Positions 23,911-34,913 of a DNA stretch of 64,000 nucleotides are shown piece by piece (positions within the stretch are counted from its first letter, which is position 1; every line of letters starts with the position of its first letter). The stretch is from assembly GCA_019915015.1 (NCBI GenBank), contig JAHBBC010000020.1:62001-126000 (forward strand). Direction: 5' to 3'. The translations under genes and the position numbers were made by a program. The notes under the pieces were generated by a model. The model saw only the letters and a program-made list of their open reading frames with translations. It was not told the DNA's origin and made no database searches. This DNA is from Auriscalpium vulgare. Lineage: Eukaryota > Basidiomycota > Agaricomycetes > Russulales > Auriscalpiaceae.

Positions 23911-25502
23911 CGTATTGCGCTCTTCGTTTTGGGCTCATCGTCTGTCCGCGTAGCTACTGCCAGGCTCGTACGATCGCTGCAGCCGTCGCCATGCGCGTAC
24001 TCCCTTGCATTCTGCTCGTCCTTTCTTCGCTGACCCGATTTCTGCGTTGTCTAGGGCTCGTCGTCTATGCGCGCGCTGCGCCGGGCTGGCTGCTGGCACC
24101 AGACCGTCGCCCCTTGGCGGGCCTGCGTGCGTATGGTTCTTGTCCTAGATTGCGTTAGCTGACCGCCGCCTAGAATTGCATGCGCGCAACGTACATTGTG
24201 GTGGCATGCGCGCGACCGGCCGTTGATCGAGATCCCGCAGCTGGTGCTCAGGCTCGAGACGCGTGTGCTTTTTTAGCGAGCTGGGCTGGGCTGCGAGACG
24301 CTCGCCTAGGTCGTCGCTAAAGATGACGTCGTGATTCGCGTCCAGCGAGTGTTTGTGTTCCTGCGCTTTGTTCACCATGCGCTCCTCTCCCTGCCCTTCC
24401 ATCCACATACCCGTCGGCGGCCGCGTAGGCCGCATTTTCGAAACTTAACATGCTGCCAAGGCGGGTCAATCATATACCGCTGTTTGTCGAGAGGATTGCT
24501 TACCGTGTCTTCTAGACCTCAATCGTGCAGCGAAGGGGGCCCTCTAGGTGAAGACGCAGGTTCGAGCGGCGGGCGGCGGTGTGCGTGGCGCTGTTGATGG
24601 GGACCTCGCGCGACGGGGTGGTGACGCGGCGCGCGATGCGCTGTGACATGGGGGGCGCCGTCTTGGTTTCCAACCGCGCACGGTCTTGCTGCGGTCAATT
24701 GGAGAGATTCCACGAGCTCCGCCCTGCCCCTGAAACACCGCTTCTCCTCGCAGGCACCGCTGCTCGCCTGCCTGTTCTTCATCTTCAGCGCGCTGGCCAC
24801 GATGCTTGCGCTGGGGCGCATAGCTGGCGCTGAGATGGGCGACGCCCAGCTGCGGGATGCGAGCGAGGTGGGCGACTCCGCGCTCCGGGAGGCGGATGAG
24901 TCACGCAGCCAGTTGCGCATGGCGCACAGCTGAATTGCCTCGCTGCGCGCGAGCGCGAGCGCAACGTCGGTGGGCGAAAGTCGCGCGCCTTGGGAAGGAC
25001 CCTCGCTGGAACCACCAGAGGAGCAAGTCGCACTTGAGGAAGGTGCGCCCGGGGGGTAAGGGAAGGTTCAGCATGTTACGCTGAAGGCTAAGCAGCGCGA
25101 GTGTCTGCGCGTGGGTGTGTAGAGACGGGGTGATGGCGGGGATGGCGGCGTCACAGACGCGCAGCGTGAGGAAGAGGAGGATGTCGGCAGGTGTAGATGC
25201 TCATGCGCTCATGACTCGAGGGCCCTGACAATCCTGCAAGGAAGGTCAGACATGTCGACAACGCAGGAAATGGGGTACGCACTGGTCCGGCCTTGCCGTT
25301 CTGCCTTGTGCAGTTGATCTGACAGAGGGTGTGGTTTGCAGCGGCGGAGTGCTGGGCGTCCTGGGTGCTCGCGGTGGAAGGGTCGGGCGGCTGGTGAGGT
25401 AGAAACGGCGCAGGGAAGATGGCACGGGTGACGAGAATGGGGACGGTCACAGTGGAAGAAACACGGAGAACAGGGCCAGCGCAGGACTCCCTGCATGTGC
25501 AC

Positions 25503-25715
25503 GACATGCCAAGGGCATCCTCACGCAGGACGGCAGTGCAGGACTGCCTGTGTACCTGCCTGAGGAGTGAAGCCGCTGCCCACGACCCATGCCGCGCATA
25601 CAGTGACCTCGAATCAGAGAGCGGCTAAGGAACCCACTGGTCAGCGATTTGTGAGTAGCATAGACAAATTGCAACGCACCGAGGATGTGCTCGAGCACGA
25701 CGGCCCCGAGATGCT
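25503..25715. repeat. Direct duplicate B (partner 23585-23910)
   Basis: Diverged copy of the 23.6 kb segment in the same orientation. The conserved core includes GCATACAG(C/T)GACCT, and TTGCAACGCAC here versus ATGCAACGCAC in the partner. Confidence 0.55.
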
Positions 25716-26944
25716 GGCGAATCCTTCAAGATTGACGACGTGCCATGCTGCGCTGGCGCCCTTCGAGAAGGCAATGAGACGAGATGTCGGTTGTCATCCA
25801 CACTGCCACACCTCGCAGGACCACCCCGCTCAGTCTGTGCGCGACTCTGGCGAGGACGTGTCCCACAAGACTGTGGCAGGCGATGGAGATAGCAGGACTT
25901 GAAGTGTCTGTCGAAGTTGGAGGCGAAGGGCGGGCGGGAGATGGGGTCAAAGGGGAGGGTGAACAGCGCGAGGGTGTATGAGAAAGGAGAGTAAGCACGG
26001 CGCCCCGCTCAGACTTGCCGCGTCTTTGGCGAGACGACCGCGCTGGCAGAAGGGCGAAGTCGCGACTTCGCAAAATTCTTGTCGGCACACCACGTGATGG
26101 CAGCACGTCGCGTAATGTCACAGCGTGTGACATGCCCATTGCGTGCGCGCACTGGCTGTTTGCCAGACCCCACATCTTCCCTCACACCACCACCATCGCC
26201 CCATGCCGTAGCAGCGCGAGTGTCTGCGCAAGTCGAAACGGTCACGTGGCATGTATGACGCTGAACGCCGCGTCGCCGCCACCGCGACCGAGCCCATCTC
26301 TCCTCGCACTGCGCTCCTATCGCCGGTGCTCAGTCTCATCGCAGCAACCGGCACGCAGCCTTCCTGCGCCCCGACGAACTACAGCCGTCTCCACCCGAGA
26401 ACGCCGACAGCTTTACTGACGGTAGCCAACAGGCTTGATGTACGCAACGCAGCTTGACAGGGCAAGCTGCAGCGTGTATCGCAGGCAGGCTACATCATGA
26501 CGTCGCCAGGATAGGGCCGTGCCGCCCGCTCACATGATGAGGGCATCCGCAATGTCTACCAGATTGCATGGTGCGCGATTTTTTTCTCGGATTGTCCATT
26601 TTTGTCGCGCGGCCTAACATCCGAGTCTCCCAACGATTCGAAGGTCTACGATCGCCGTCGCACCCGTCAGCAAACAATGGCAGCGACTCAGGCACGAAAG
26701 ACGTGAGTCGCATTGTTTGATTTAGGTCCTAGAGCCGTCACGACCACACCAGGCTTTGGCCGCGCCAAGCTGCGAGGCGGCCATAATAGTCGCTCGCTTT
26801 CATTATTCCCCGTGTCTATTGTTACTCACGTATATAAAGCCTTGCAGCTGTCGCCTGATCCATCAACACACAGCCAGCCCCTCCAAGTGAGTGTACGCCA
26901 TCTTTCACATCTACACGACGTCGGCCATGTACGGTCTGAAGAGT

Positions 26945-27111
26945 GGATGTATTCATCCTGTCACGACCGTGCACGTACCCGATACCTCTGTCTTGGCTAG
27001 GGCGGATGATAGGGGCTTTCGAAGTATGGATGCATTCGTCCTGTCGATGCGCCCCTTTCTGCCCACCCTGGCCCGTTGGGTTCTATAGCCGAAGCGTGGA
27101 TGGATTCATCC
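26945..27111. repeat. Three spaced copies of palindromic GGATGNATTCRTCC
   Basis: Copies at 26945-26958, 27028-27041 and 27098-27111, each followed by TGTC, spaced 83 and 70 bp. The arms GGATG and CATCC (CGTCC in the second copy) can pair. They lie just upstream of the TET/JBP-like gene and could be regulator sites or a decayed minisatellite. Confidence 0.6.
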
Positions 27112-27195
27112 TGTCGGCATAATTGCGCTGTCATGCCTTCTCAGCATTGCGACCAGTATTGACGTTGACATCCGTTGCCAGGAGGCCCCGTCATC

Positions 27196-28617
27196 ATGCG
27201 TTCAGTACTCGAAGTTGATAAACTTCAATATCCAGTGAACGCCCCGTCGCAAGTCGAATTCTTGTCAACCCACTACATGGCAGCGGCGTTCAATAGGGTG
27301 TCTTGGGCGCTTGACGAAGACTCCGACGGTGAAGACGAGCCGACGAGCGCGTCCCTCGAGGACTGTCTGGACCTTGTGGAAGCGGTCAAGGCAGGGCTGG
27401 TCGCGGACCATCGAATCAAGATCGCGCCTCTCGATCTGGGACGCGTGCGCCCGGTCAGTCGTCGCCTTGCTAAGTCCACGCTACGCGCACAGGCCTACAT
27501 CGACCGGCGAAGGCAGCAAACAGCCAACATGTCGAGCGAAATTTCCATCCACGCACATCTTCAACAAGATGGCAAGGGGAAGGTCTCTGTCATCAAGAGC
27601 CCCTACGTTGGCCGGAAAGGCCCATCCGCGGAGGATATATCTTTAAGAACTGTAGAGGCAGGTCGTGGGTAAGTGCCATCATATGGTCTACCTATGAAGA
27701 CTAAATGCCTCCGCAGATCGGGCGTCAAAGTCTGGGACGCCTCGCAGCGGCTCATGGTTCTACGGGCATGGACTCCCACGGACAGCCCTAGTATTCCGTG
27801 GATCAACACAGCTCTCATGGACGCCGCCGCACTTCTAGAAGGACTCCCCTCATCCTTCACGCGTAACATGCGCGGAAATTTCAAGACTCACTGGTTCGCT
27901 CTCCATCGCGGCTCACAAACCGTAAGTTGGCCTCTCGTTTGTAACATCACAAACTTACTGACAGACAGGCGCCGCGTCTCTCATCCTATTATCTCGAGCA
28001 CAAAGACGTCGCGGATCTTATTCGCGAAAAGTTAGAAGGGGTCCGAGATTACTGTGAACGTGAGTACCCTCAGAGCACGCGTTGAAAGTACAAACATTGA
28101 GCAGATAAAATCAGGGATATTCCGGAACGAAGCGCCAAGACTTCACGGCCGCTACACAGAAACCATGGACTGGATTGCGACGAACACGGGATGTGAGGCC
28201 CTGTTTTACCCCTTCGCCTCGTTTGCGTTCAACATCGGCGAAGTCTCATGTCGCCGACATGTCGACTTTTTTAATCTGGGACCGGGCTGGTGCATGATCA
28301 TACCTTTTGGCGATTTCGACCACCAACAAGATTGCCGACTGGTGGTCGAAGAGCTGGGACTGGAGTTCGAAGTCGCCGCAGGAGTACCCATTTGGATCCC
28401 ATCTGCTACTTTCCACCATTACAACACCATCCTCGTCTCTCGCGGGGTTCGGTACTCATTCACGGCATGGACGAGCGGGTCACTCTTCCAATGGCGCGAT
28501 CTGAACGGGCGTGCAGTCAACCAGCTTAGCTCGGAGGAACGCCGGCAATACCTGGCAAGTCTTGCGGACAGATTGATCGAAGGCGTGCGGATGTTTCCCC
28601 TCAGGTCGGAGGCATAG
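27196..28617 (+). CDS. TET/JBP-like 2-oxoglutarate/Fe(II) dioxygenase
   Basis: Exons are 27196-27668, 27717-27921, 27969-28059 and 28115-28617, giving 423 aa. The C-terminal half is a double-stranded beta-helix oxygenase: iron ligands H305 and D307 (CRRHVDFFNLG), distal histidine in IPSATFHHYN (H358), and an arginine for 2-oxoglutarate in RYSFTAW (R369). The GDFD...GLEFEV...GVPIWIPSA layout is the one common in Agaricomycete TET/JBP-type proteins. That family oxidises methylated or other modified bases in DNA or RNA, acting in the nucleus, and in basidiomycetes is expanded and often linked to transposons. The N-terminal 250 residues have no recognised domain. The last acceptor (28114) was chosen because it alone restores frame. 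Upstream non-coding exons are possible. Confidence 0.75.
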
Positions 28618-29920
28618 CATAGCATGATACATGTATCGATAGCAATGTGTAAAATAAAATATACGTGCTCAGAGCAGTGCAATCGAGGCCGTTGGCATAG
28701 CCCGCACGCCTCGCGAGATGCGCCATGCCAGTGGTAAGGTGCGCGCCGCCTCCGCGCAGTGCCGCCCGGTCGACCATCAGCAAAAGCCCCGAGATATTAT
28801 ACCGTAATATATTGCAATATAATGTCCATAAGGCTGCTGCCGGGAGGCGAGCCCACAATGCATTATACTGATATTGATTTCGAGGTGGAACCTCATATGC
28901 CTTGTGGGCGGCCGGATACCTGCAGCGCGCCCGAACGGCCCGCAGACATGTGCTGATGCGATGTTTCGTGCAGATGTCGACGGCCGCCGCTTACGAGGCC
29001 GACGAGGACGCCCTGGCCCGAAGACGAGTGAGAGGATGAATGGGGCGGCCCTGACGAGTCGGAGGGCGATGCCGCAGGGGAGGGGACGGCGACGAGGCGG
29101 CGGACATGGAGCGGGGGCCCGGGTTCGCCGACGATGTGCATCAAGAATCAAGCGGCCGCCGTCAAGATCAAGTCCACATTCAATGCCCCTCATCAGAGCA
29201 ACACCAGGGTTCTATGGACAGCGAACGGCGACCCGCAACCAGTGTGCGTAGCGTGCGAGTATGTAGTCCGTCAAGTTAAGAGCCGTGCATGCTACGGCTT
29301 AGGGTATGTCGAGGTGCGTGCTAACTGGTCCTACGTGTCGGCTCACGCAGCAGGCTGGCTCGCTGATATCTGGAAATCAGGCAGCATCTGTCGTAGGCCG
29401 CGGCCTCTGACGCACGACGTCATCCGCGAACTTAAACTCCGAGAAGCTAGGCTCTCCGCAAGAACAGCCAACTAAGGGATGCCAGGACATCCGTGCATGT
29501 TTGTCATTCCTTTTTGTAAAGATATGCTAACGTATCTACAAAGGCCTATAAACACGGGCACAGTGCAGCGTGCGCCACATCCACAGGCCCATCCCCAACC
29601 TCTGTAACGGCGCCGACAACATTGATCACGCCATACCGAGCCCGAATTACCAGCCTCCGACCGCTGGTCACCGAGAAAGTTGCAGGCATATTGTCCAGCA
29701 AGGGTCGTGTCTATTAACATTGAGACTAGGTACGAGCGTCTACCCCGACTATTCCCGTTTCATATCTGCCGGCTCGTCTTCGTCGTCTAGGCTCTCCTTT
29801 AATCTCTTGAACCTTATGCCCGTGTTCATAACGCGTGGCGCCTTGCGCCGTTTCAAACTCTCCGGAAGAGAACTATTAACGATCTGACAAAGGTAAGCTC
29901 TCGTACCTTCAAAGTATGAA
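28618..29920. other. Intergenic; contains AT-rich palindromic stretch
   Basis: It holds an AT-rich ATATTATACCGTAATATATT stretch near 28793-28825, the inverted copy of the 22.7 kb Ser-rich segment (28965-29125), and no supported gene. A plus frame at 29.57-29.89 kb has no motif. Confidence 0.4.
28965..29125 (-). repeat. Inverted copy of the 22.7 kb Ser-rich segment
   Basis: See the entry at 22740. The two copies lie about 6 kb apart in opposite orientation, with similar TATT-rich sequence beside each. Confidence 0.4.
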
Positions 29921-30947
29921 TTATCTCACCGCATACAGCTCTGCTGCCGTACGCAAAAGCATCAAATGCTTCATGTCATAATGGATGGTTGTTACAGGTG
30001 CCTCAGCTGCGCTTCTTCCACGATGAACGGCTATGTCAAACGTCACTGCCACGTCGACAAAGTCTCCCTTGCTGAACACAATAGAATTGCATTCCCGGCC
30101 TTCGGTCCCAGATGTGCGACAGCCGAACGTTGTCTTTTCTATCACGCGCCAACGGGACGCGATTGCGGAAGCCAGGCGTTGAGGGTCTTCTGACGCGTTT
30201 AGGATGGAATCCGGTGCGTCCTCCATCCCTGCTACTCTAGTGAAAACGCGTCGACTGCAATAGATGGGTCCGGGAGAACGGGCCTGAACGCATCTATCCA
30301 CTCGACATCCCAATCTCTTGAGTATGCATTCCTGAAGCTCGTTTAATGACGAGCGTTGTTGGCTGAACATTTCTTCAAAGGGGCCGGGTTCTATCGTCAG
30401 GAACTGCATCGCCTTACAGGCGTTCTTTTCTGTCCTGATTTCCGACATGGTTAGCCTTCGTATCGCCTCTGATAAACACGTCCTTACCCATCCCAATTCC
30501 CCAGCGTTGCGAGATTATGTGCGCCCAGTACGCCCTGGAGGCGGACGGTAATTTGGTACAGATCCCTGCTGTCATCCGCGGACAGAGAACAATCATCCTC
30601 ATCCACATGCACGAACAGATGCTGACGAGACAGGTCGCGACTGGACAGGTGTGGCGCGATCTGAGCCCACTGCGCTATATTCTCGAGTCCGCGAGGTACA
30701 ACTTCCCATTCTTCCATCTCGTCTTTCTCTGCCAGATCTAACGGCCATCGACCGATGCCCCCAGGCCATAAATCGCGTATCAGTCTGTCGTTGTTTGCAT
30801 CTTTCGTGCTGTCAGCATGCGGCTCAATGAATATGAACGCACGAACCTTGAATGAAAGACATCTCGTCGGTGCGTCCTCAGTCGCTGTGCTTGCCTTATA
30901 TTGACCTGCCTCCTTCTTACCAATCCTAGGCCTGAGTAACCTTTCAT
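29921..30947 (-). CDS. Uncharacterised 309-aa protein
   Basis: Minus exons are 30947-30921, 30876-30488 and 30434-29921; GT-AG introns, phases consistent. I do not recognise the family. The protein is hydrophilic, rich in charged residues, with conserved-looking blocks FKVRAFIFIEPHAD (about residues 17-30) and GDFVDVAVTFDIA (about 267-279) near the C-terminus, and no signal peptide or membrane segment. It is transcribed head to head with the gene at 31115 across a gap of about 168 bp, so the two probably share a promoter. Position in the TET/JBP-containing cluster suggests a role tied to it, but this is inference. Start uncertain: an acceptor-like CTTACAG lies just before the ATG. Confidence 0.6.
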
Positions 30948-31065
30948 GTAGACTATCTGTAAGATGGTCTACGTCTCATTTGTCAGTGCGATGCAGCGCT
31001 TGGTGGTCAGTGGCCGGATGATGACTCAGTCAAATCACGTAGCTTACACACACTTTCTTCGGGCC

Positions 31066-31071
31066 TATATA
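31066..31071 (+). promoter_or_regulatory. TATA box in the divergent promoter
   Basis: TATATA about 45 bp before the ATG at 31115. Its position argues for that ATG over the upstream one at 31094. Confidence 0.5.
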
Positions 31072-31114
31072 GTGCCGTCTGGCACGGGAAACTATGTGCT
31101 CAAACTTCCCAATC

Positions 31115-32438
31115 ATGCCCTTGGCCAGCAAACGAAAAGATATCGGCGACGACTCCACTGCTCCCGTCATCAAGAAGCCTCGTTCTACCAGGAATCGCCA
31201 ATCGTCGCCGGACCAAACTGCCGCAGAGGATGAGCTGTACGCCTGTCGCCTGCCCTTTCCATCTGCTCGGCAACTGACGCATTAACATAGCCCTGATAAT
31301 CTGGCGGTCGAAGGCGTCCTAGAAGGCGGCTCCGAAAATGGGTAAGTCGCGTCTACGGTTTCACACTCGAACTGTACAATTTCCAACTAGGAGAGGCACC
31401 CCGTCCACAATGCCCGACGAAAATCAGGTTCTCGATGAGTGAGTCGATGCCACTGTGCTTGTCCCGAAACTTATGTCTTCGCAGTGTGCTTGATCAGGTC
31501 GTGGGCGGCCAGTCCATCGTGGCGTCTGCACCAGCGCCAAATGTCAGACCGCCTGTCTCCCGTCCTGAAGCCGTACCTGCGAATGCCAACGACATCGACA
31601 TCGCCGACATTCCGCGTAGAGCTCTGGTATCGGAGGCTCTCCGACAGTGCGCTTCTCTCATGACTGTCAGTACTGGGTACTCATACTGCGTTTGCTAGCC
31701 GCCTTCAAAAATTCATCAACTTCTCGTCAGATAAGGACAATACTTATTCCGTCACAAAGCTGCCTGCGAATCTGATGTGGGGCCCGGCTGGTGGCCCGAA
31801 CGCCAACAACGTATGCCGGGCTGGTACCAATATACCGGTTATCGTATGGCACGTTGGTGAAGTCATGAGGTTCTGGTTTTTTAAGCAAAATGGGGACCCT
31901 GCCGACAACGTCTCCCTCACCGTTGCTCCTTTCACGGCCAACGCAAAGGCTGCCGTCCAAGCGGTCGCCAAGAAGTTTTTGGATCCCAGAAGGCGAGGTG
32001 AGTCTTCTACCGCCCGCTTTGTCCCTCAATACTCATTACGGTTCTTCAGTCGCCATAGAGAGCTTCACTACTGAAGTCAAGGCATCTAAATGGCAGACTG
32101 CCCGCGTTCCAGGCGAACGGGCGGTGATGGTGAGTACATATCAACAAATACGAACTACCGCTGATATTGCCTTGCAGGCCGTCCCGTTTGATCGCGTGTA
32201 CGACGCTAGCGAGAGGTACATGCGCCTATCCGACATGCCCACCATAGATGCTTCAAAGATCAAGGCAGGCGATCTCGTGCTGTTGGAGACGTATATATCT
32301 CGGTACGTAGACAAGACGGATAAAATGTATCGACAGGTCTACAACATGAGGGCCATCTCACTCCTCTTGAGCGGCTTCTCCAAGGCCGACGCGAGCAATG
32401 ATGAAGGCATAGATTCGGGCTTCGATGCTGTTCTGTAG
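31115..32438 (+). CDS. Uncharacterised nuclear-like protein, seven exons
   Basis: Exons are 31115-31236, 31291-31341, 31391-31438, 31485-31669, 31731-31997, 32050-32129 and 32178-32438, about 337 aa. The fourth intron is ambiguous (donor 31666 with acceptor 31735 also keeps frame). The N-terminus is basic (SKRK, IKKPRSTRNR), a probable nuclear localisation signal, followed by an acidic low-complexity linker. The C-terminal 200 residues look globular: PVIVWHVGEVMRFWFFKQNG, then IKAGDLVLLETYISRY and YRQVYNMRAISLL. The last part is reminiscent of OB-fold single-strand-binding proteins, but I cannot support that assignment. Lies in the 27-37 kb cluster, divergently paired with the 29921-30947 gene. 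Confidence 0.6.
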
Positions 32439-32597
32439 AGCAGGCTGTGTCGTCGAGAATGTGATTGGTCATTCATCGTTAATGAGCGAGGGGTCATTTG
32501 TAATCTACGCTAGCAGGCTACGACATGCTGATTAATACCTGGAGGTGTGCTGTATATAAGACAGCCTCACAGGATGGCAGGCTGTAATAGAATTGCG

Positions 32598-33529
32598 ATG
32601 CCGCGCCCCATCATCATCCACTCAGAAATTTCATACACCGACATGACGAGACGTCTATGTCAGGCCATTGAGCTCATTAATTTCCTGACATCTATCGCCA
32701 GATGGGCAGCCGAGATGAACCATCCCCGTCTCGCGGAGATAAGAGATACTGTGAGACTCTTCGTCAATCTCATCGCCCTCTACCCGGGCACAGATAACCT
32801 CATGGCGGGGGCGTTTGATCCTATGATGGATGCCATCTTGCAGTGCGTCGCGTCTTTCCCCCTTGATCTGTTGCAGTCGAACTCATATTCTTACTATACA
32901 GACTTGAAATGCTGCTCGCCAACCCCTTCGCGCCCTTTGGGCCTGTTGCACCAGACCGGTTCTTCCCACGTCAGATCGGCAACATCATCATGCGCATGCC
33001 TGGACCCTCGTATGTGTACAGGAGCATTGACTATCCATTTGTATGTGTCCCGGACGCAGCGCGCACGCTTTCCACGCTCCCTCCCCACGAACTCGTCCTC
33101 AGAGTCGGGTCCGTCTGTTACCTGATTGTGAACATCACCCCGTTGGGCGGCTGGAGCGCGAACACTCTCGTTGTAGTCCAGCACCTGACCGAGTCATCCG
33201 TCATTGTGAAGAACCTCACGGATTCCAACATGATGCTGCTCCCCCGGTGGTTGTTTGTGTACTTCTCTATCCACAGCAATATCCGACACACGCGCATTCA
33301 GTTTCCCTTACGTGTCGCCAGCCATGAACCGCTATATCGGCTGAGCGGGTCCTCCTGCAAGCACACGCCCGCTCCCGGGCTGGTGCGAGCCAAATGCGCG
33401 CATGCCCCCGGGCTGTCGAAGCCCCGGCTAGCGAAACATGACATACTGCCGTCGGTGTCAGACTTAGTCATTCTGAGTTCTTCGAAGCAACGCTCCGTGG
33501 CAGTGGATTATGACGAAGCGGATGAGTAG
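32598..33529 (+). CDS. Protein with PIF1/Helitron-helicase 2B-like domain, copy 1
   Basis: Exons 32598-32842 and 32902-33529, 290 aa. A TATATAA at about 32553 favours this ATG over the one at 32574. Residues about 163-245 follow the C-terminal SH3-like (2B) segment of PIF1 and Helitron helicases: LRVGSVCYLI (helicases: LRVGAPVMLLRN), then ANTLVVVQ, SSVIVKNL and R-I-QFPLRVA. No Walker A or B motif and no HUH motif exist, so there is no ATPase or nuclease. The N-terminus (RDTVRLFVNLIALYP) matches the paralog at 35997, as does the intron position and phase. Function unknown; an exapted fragment of a transposon helicase is a reasonable inference, possibly binding nucleic acid. The C-terminus is basic then acidic. 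Confidence 0.6.
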
Positions 33530-33707
33530 TGAGGCCGGGGCAACATAGGAATAATTACTACACCGTGATTCGTAATGCTTAGTAGTTCTAGACCGCGCTG
33601 ATTAACGTAGCCGGCGGCAGGCTTAATTTACATATGCCGGCGGTATCTCGCCTCTAAAAGCTTAAAGCCTTCGACGCGCGCTCCCGGCGTCCCGAACACA
33701 CCTCCTC

Positions 33708-34212
33708 ATGTCCATCACAGTGGGTAGCGCACTACTCTGATTGACCTGACCGCTGACGTTCGGCAGCGTTGTGATCTGAGAGCTATGTACATAGGCGTAG
33801 ACCGCCCGCCGCGCGTTGACGCCATCGCTACTATCCATCAGGATGTCGACCTCGGCATGAGCCTACCTCTAATCGATCACGCCTTCGACCTTCCTCTCCG
33901 TGTACAAAGGAGTTACATCACGGTGCATGGCCCGACTGGACTCCCGAATCGGTTCGTCATTTATTATACAAATCATGCGGTCTATCCGGTCAGCCAGGCG
34001 GTCATGCGGTTCCTCCCAGGGAGACACTGGCGAGGGGAGATACTGGTATTTCGTCGCGCGGTATTCGGTGGGCGTTTAGTCAATCTGCGTCCGGGCGACG
34101 CATGTCTTGTCTGGAGAGCCATTGACGAGTAAGTGTGTCTGTCCCACTGCGCCATTCGTGACTCCTTACCGCGTTACGGCTTGTGAGATTCTTGGAGACG
34201 GTCAACGCTTGA
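33708..34212 (+). CDS. Small uncharacterised protein of the cluster
   Basis: Exons 33708-33719, 33767-34128 and 34188-34212, 132 aa, phases consistent. The tiny first exon (MSIT) is inferred from a good GTGGGT donor and CGGCAG acceptor; if wrong, translation would begin at 33785. The core reads VSQAVMRFLPGRHWRGEILV and FGGRLVNLRPGDACLV. I do not recognise it. It resembles the neighbouring genes in exon style and base composition and probably belongs to the same module. Confidence 0.5.
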
Positions 34213-34913
34213 TCCTGGAGCGCGCGCGTCCTGTGAAATCGTAATATCGGGGATGTTGGCCGAACGCGCCCGGATGGCGCCGGTGACCCGAAGTCTTTAC
34301 CACTGGGCGGAGTTCAGCTACGGACAGCGGGTGTTGATTATGTTCCTTACTCCATAAGAATATATTCTCTGTGCTCGGTGTTTCGCCCGTATTTTGCAAA
34401 TGGCATTTGTCTCGACCATTCTCTGTCCAACATAGTCGTCAGCTGCCCGGTGCTCATATATGCCATGTATTGAGTTCGTACCGAATTCACCCTATCATCG
34501 GGATCCCGCTGTAAATTTCTCCCTATCTTCACCGGAACGGCATCCGTCTGTGTTCAGGCATACTATGCTGTTCGGCGGAACATGGACTGGGAGGACAAGA
34601 AGAGCACTGTTCACCTTGGCAGGTAGTCTCATAAGGTCAGCCGTCCCAAAACCCGCCGTCCTGAACGCACCGTCGACTATCTGCACGACAGTGCTCGCTC
34701 GCGCCCTGACTACACCGTGCGCAAAGTCACTGCTATATTTGTCGCGGCTGCACTTGAACCCAAGATCACATCCGCTAGCACGTTCCTGACCCCAGATCGG
34801 TCATGAATTTTGGTCAGCGGGTGAGCTTGATAATGCGATGCCGTCCCGTTACTCAGCTCTACTGCAGGCTTATATCCTGAAGACCCGGCGCACGACAGCA
34901 GCCCAAGAATACG
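34213..34913. other. Intergenic
   Basis: About 0.7 kb without a supported gene. A TATAT lies at about 34871, upstream of the F-box gene. Confidence 0.4.

Larger units (their letters stand above)
22976..26880. other. Degenerate duplicated locus, no intact gene
   Basis: This GC-rich stretch of about 3.9 kb contains several diverged duplicates (see the repeat entries at 23585 and 25503; also a TGACGYGGCGCGCGATGCGC block near 23335 and 24612, and GCGCAGACACTCGCGCTGCT on the minus strand near 25110 and 26220). Minus-strand frames read protein-like in patches (ILGALQFVYATHKSLTSGFL at about 25680; DILLFLTLRVCDAAIPAI at about 25150) but are interrupted. It probably represents a decayed tandem gene family that I do not recognise. 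Confidence 0.4.

Noticed and set aside
24519..24920. 133-codon minus frame in the decayed locus
   Set aside because: Low-complexity Arg/Pro/Ser content, no homologous frame in the neighbouring duplicates.
26945..27111. CRISPR-like array
   Set aside because: Only three short imperfect palindromes with unequal spacing in a eukaryotic context.
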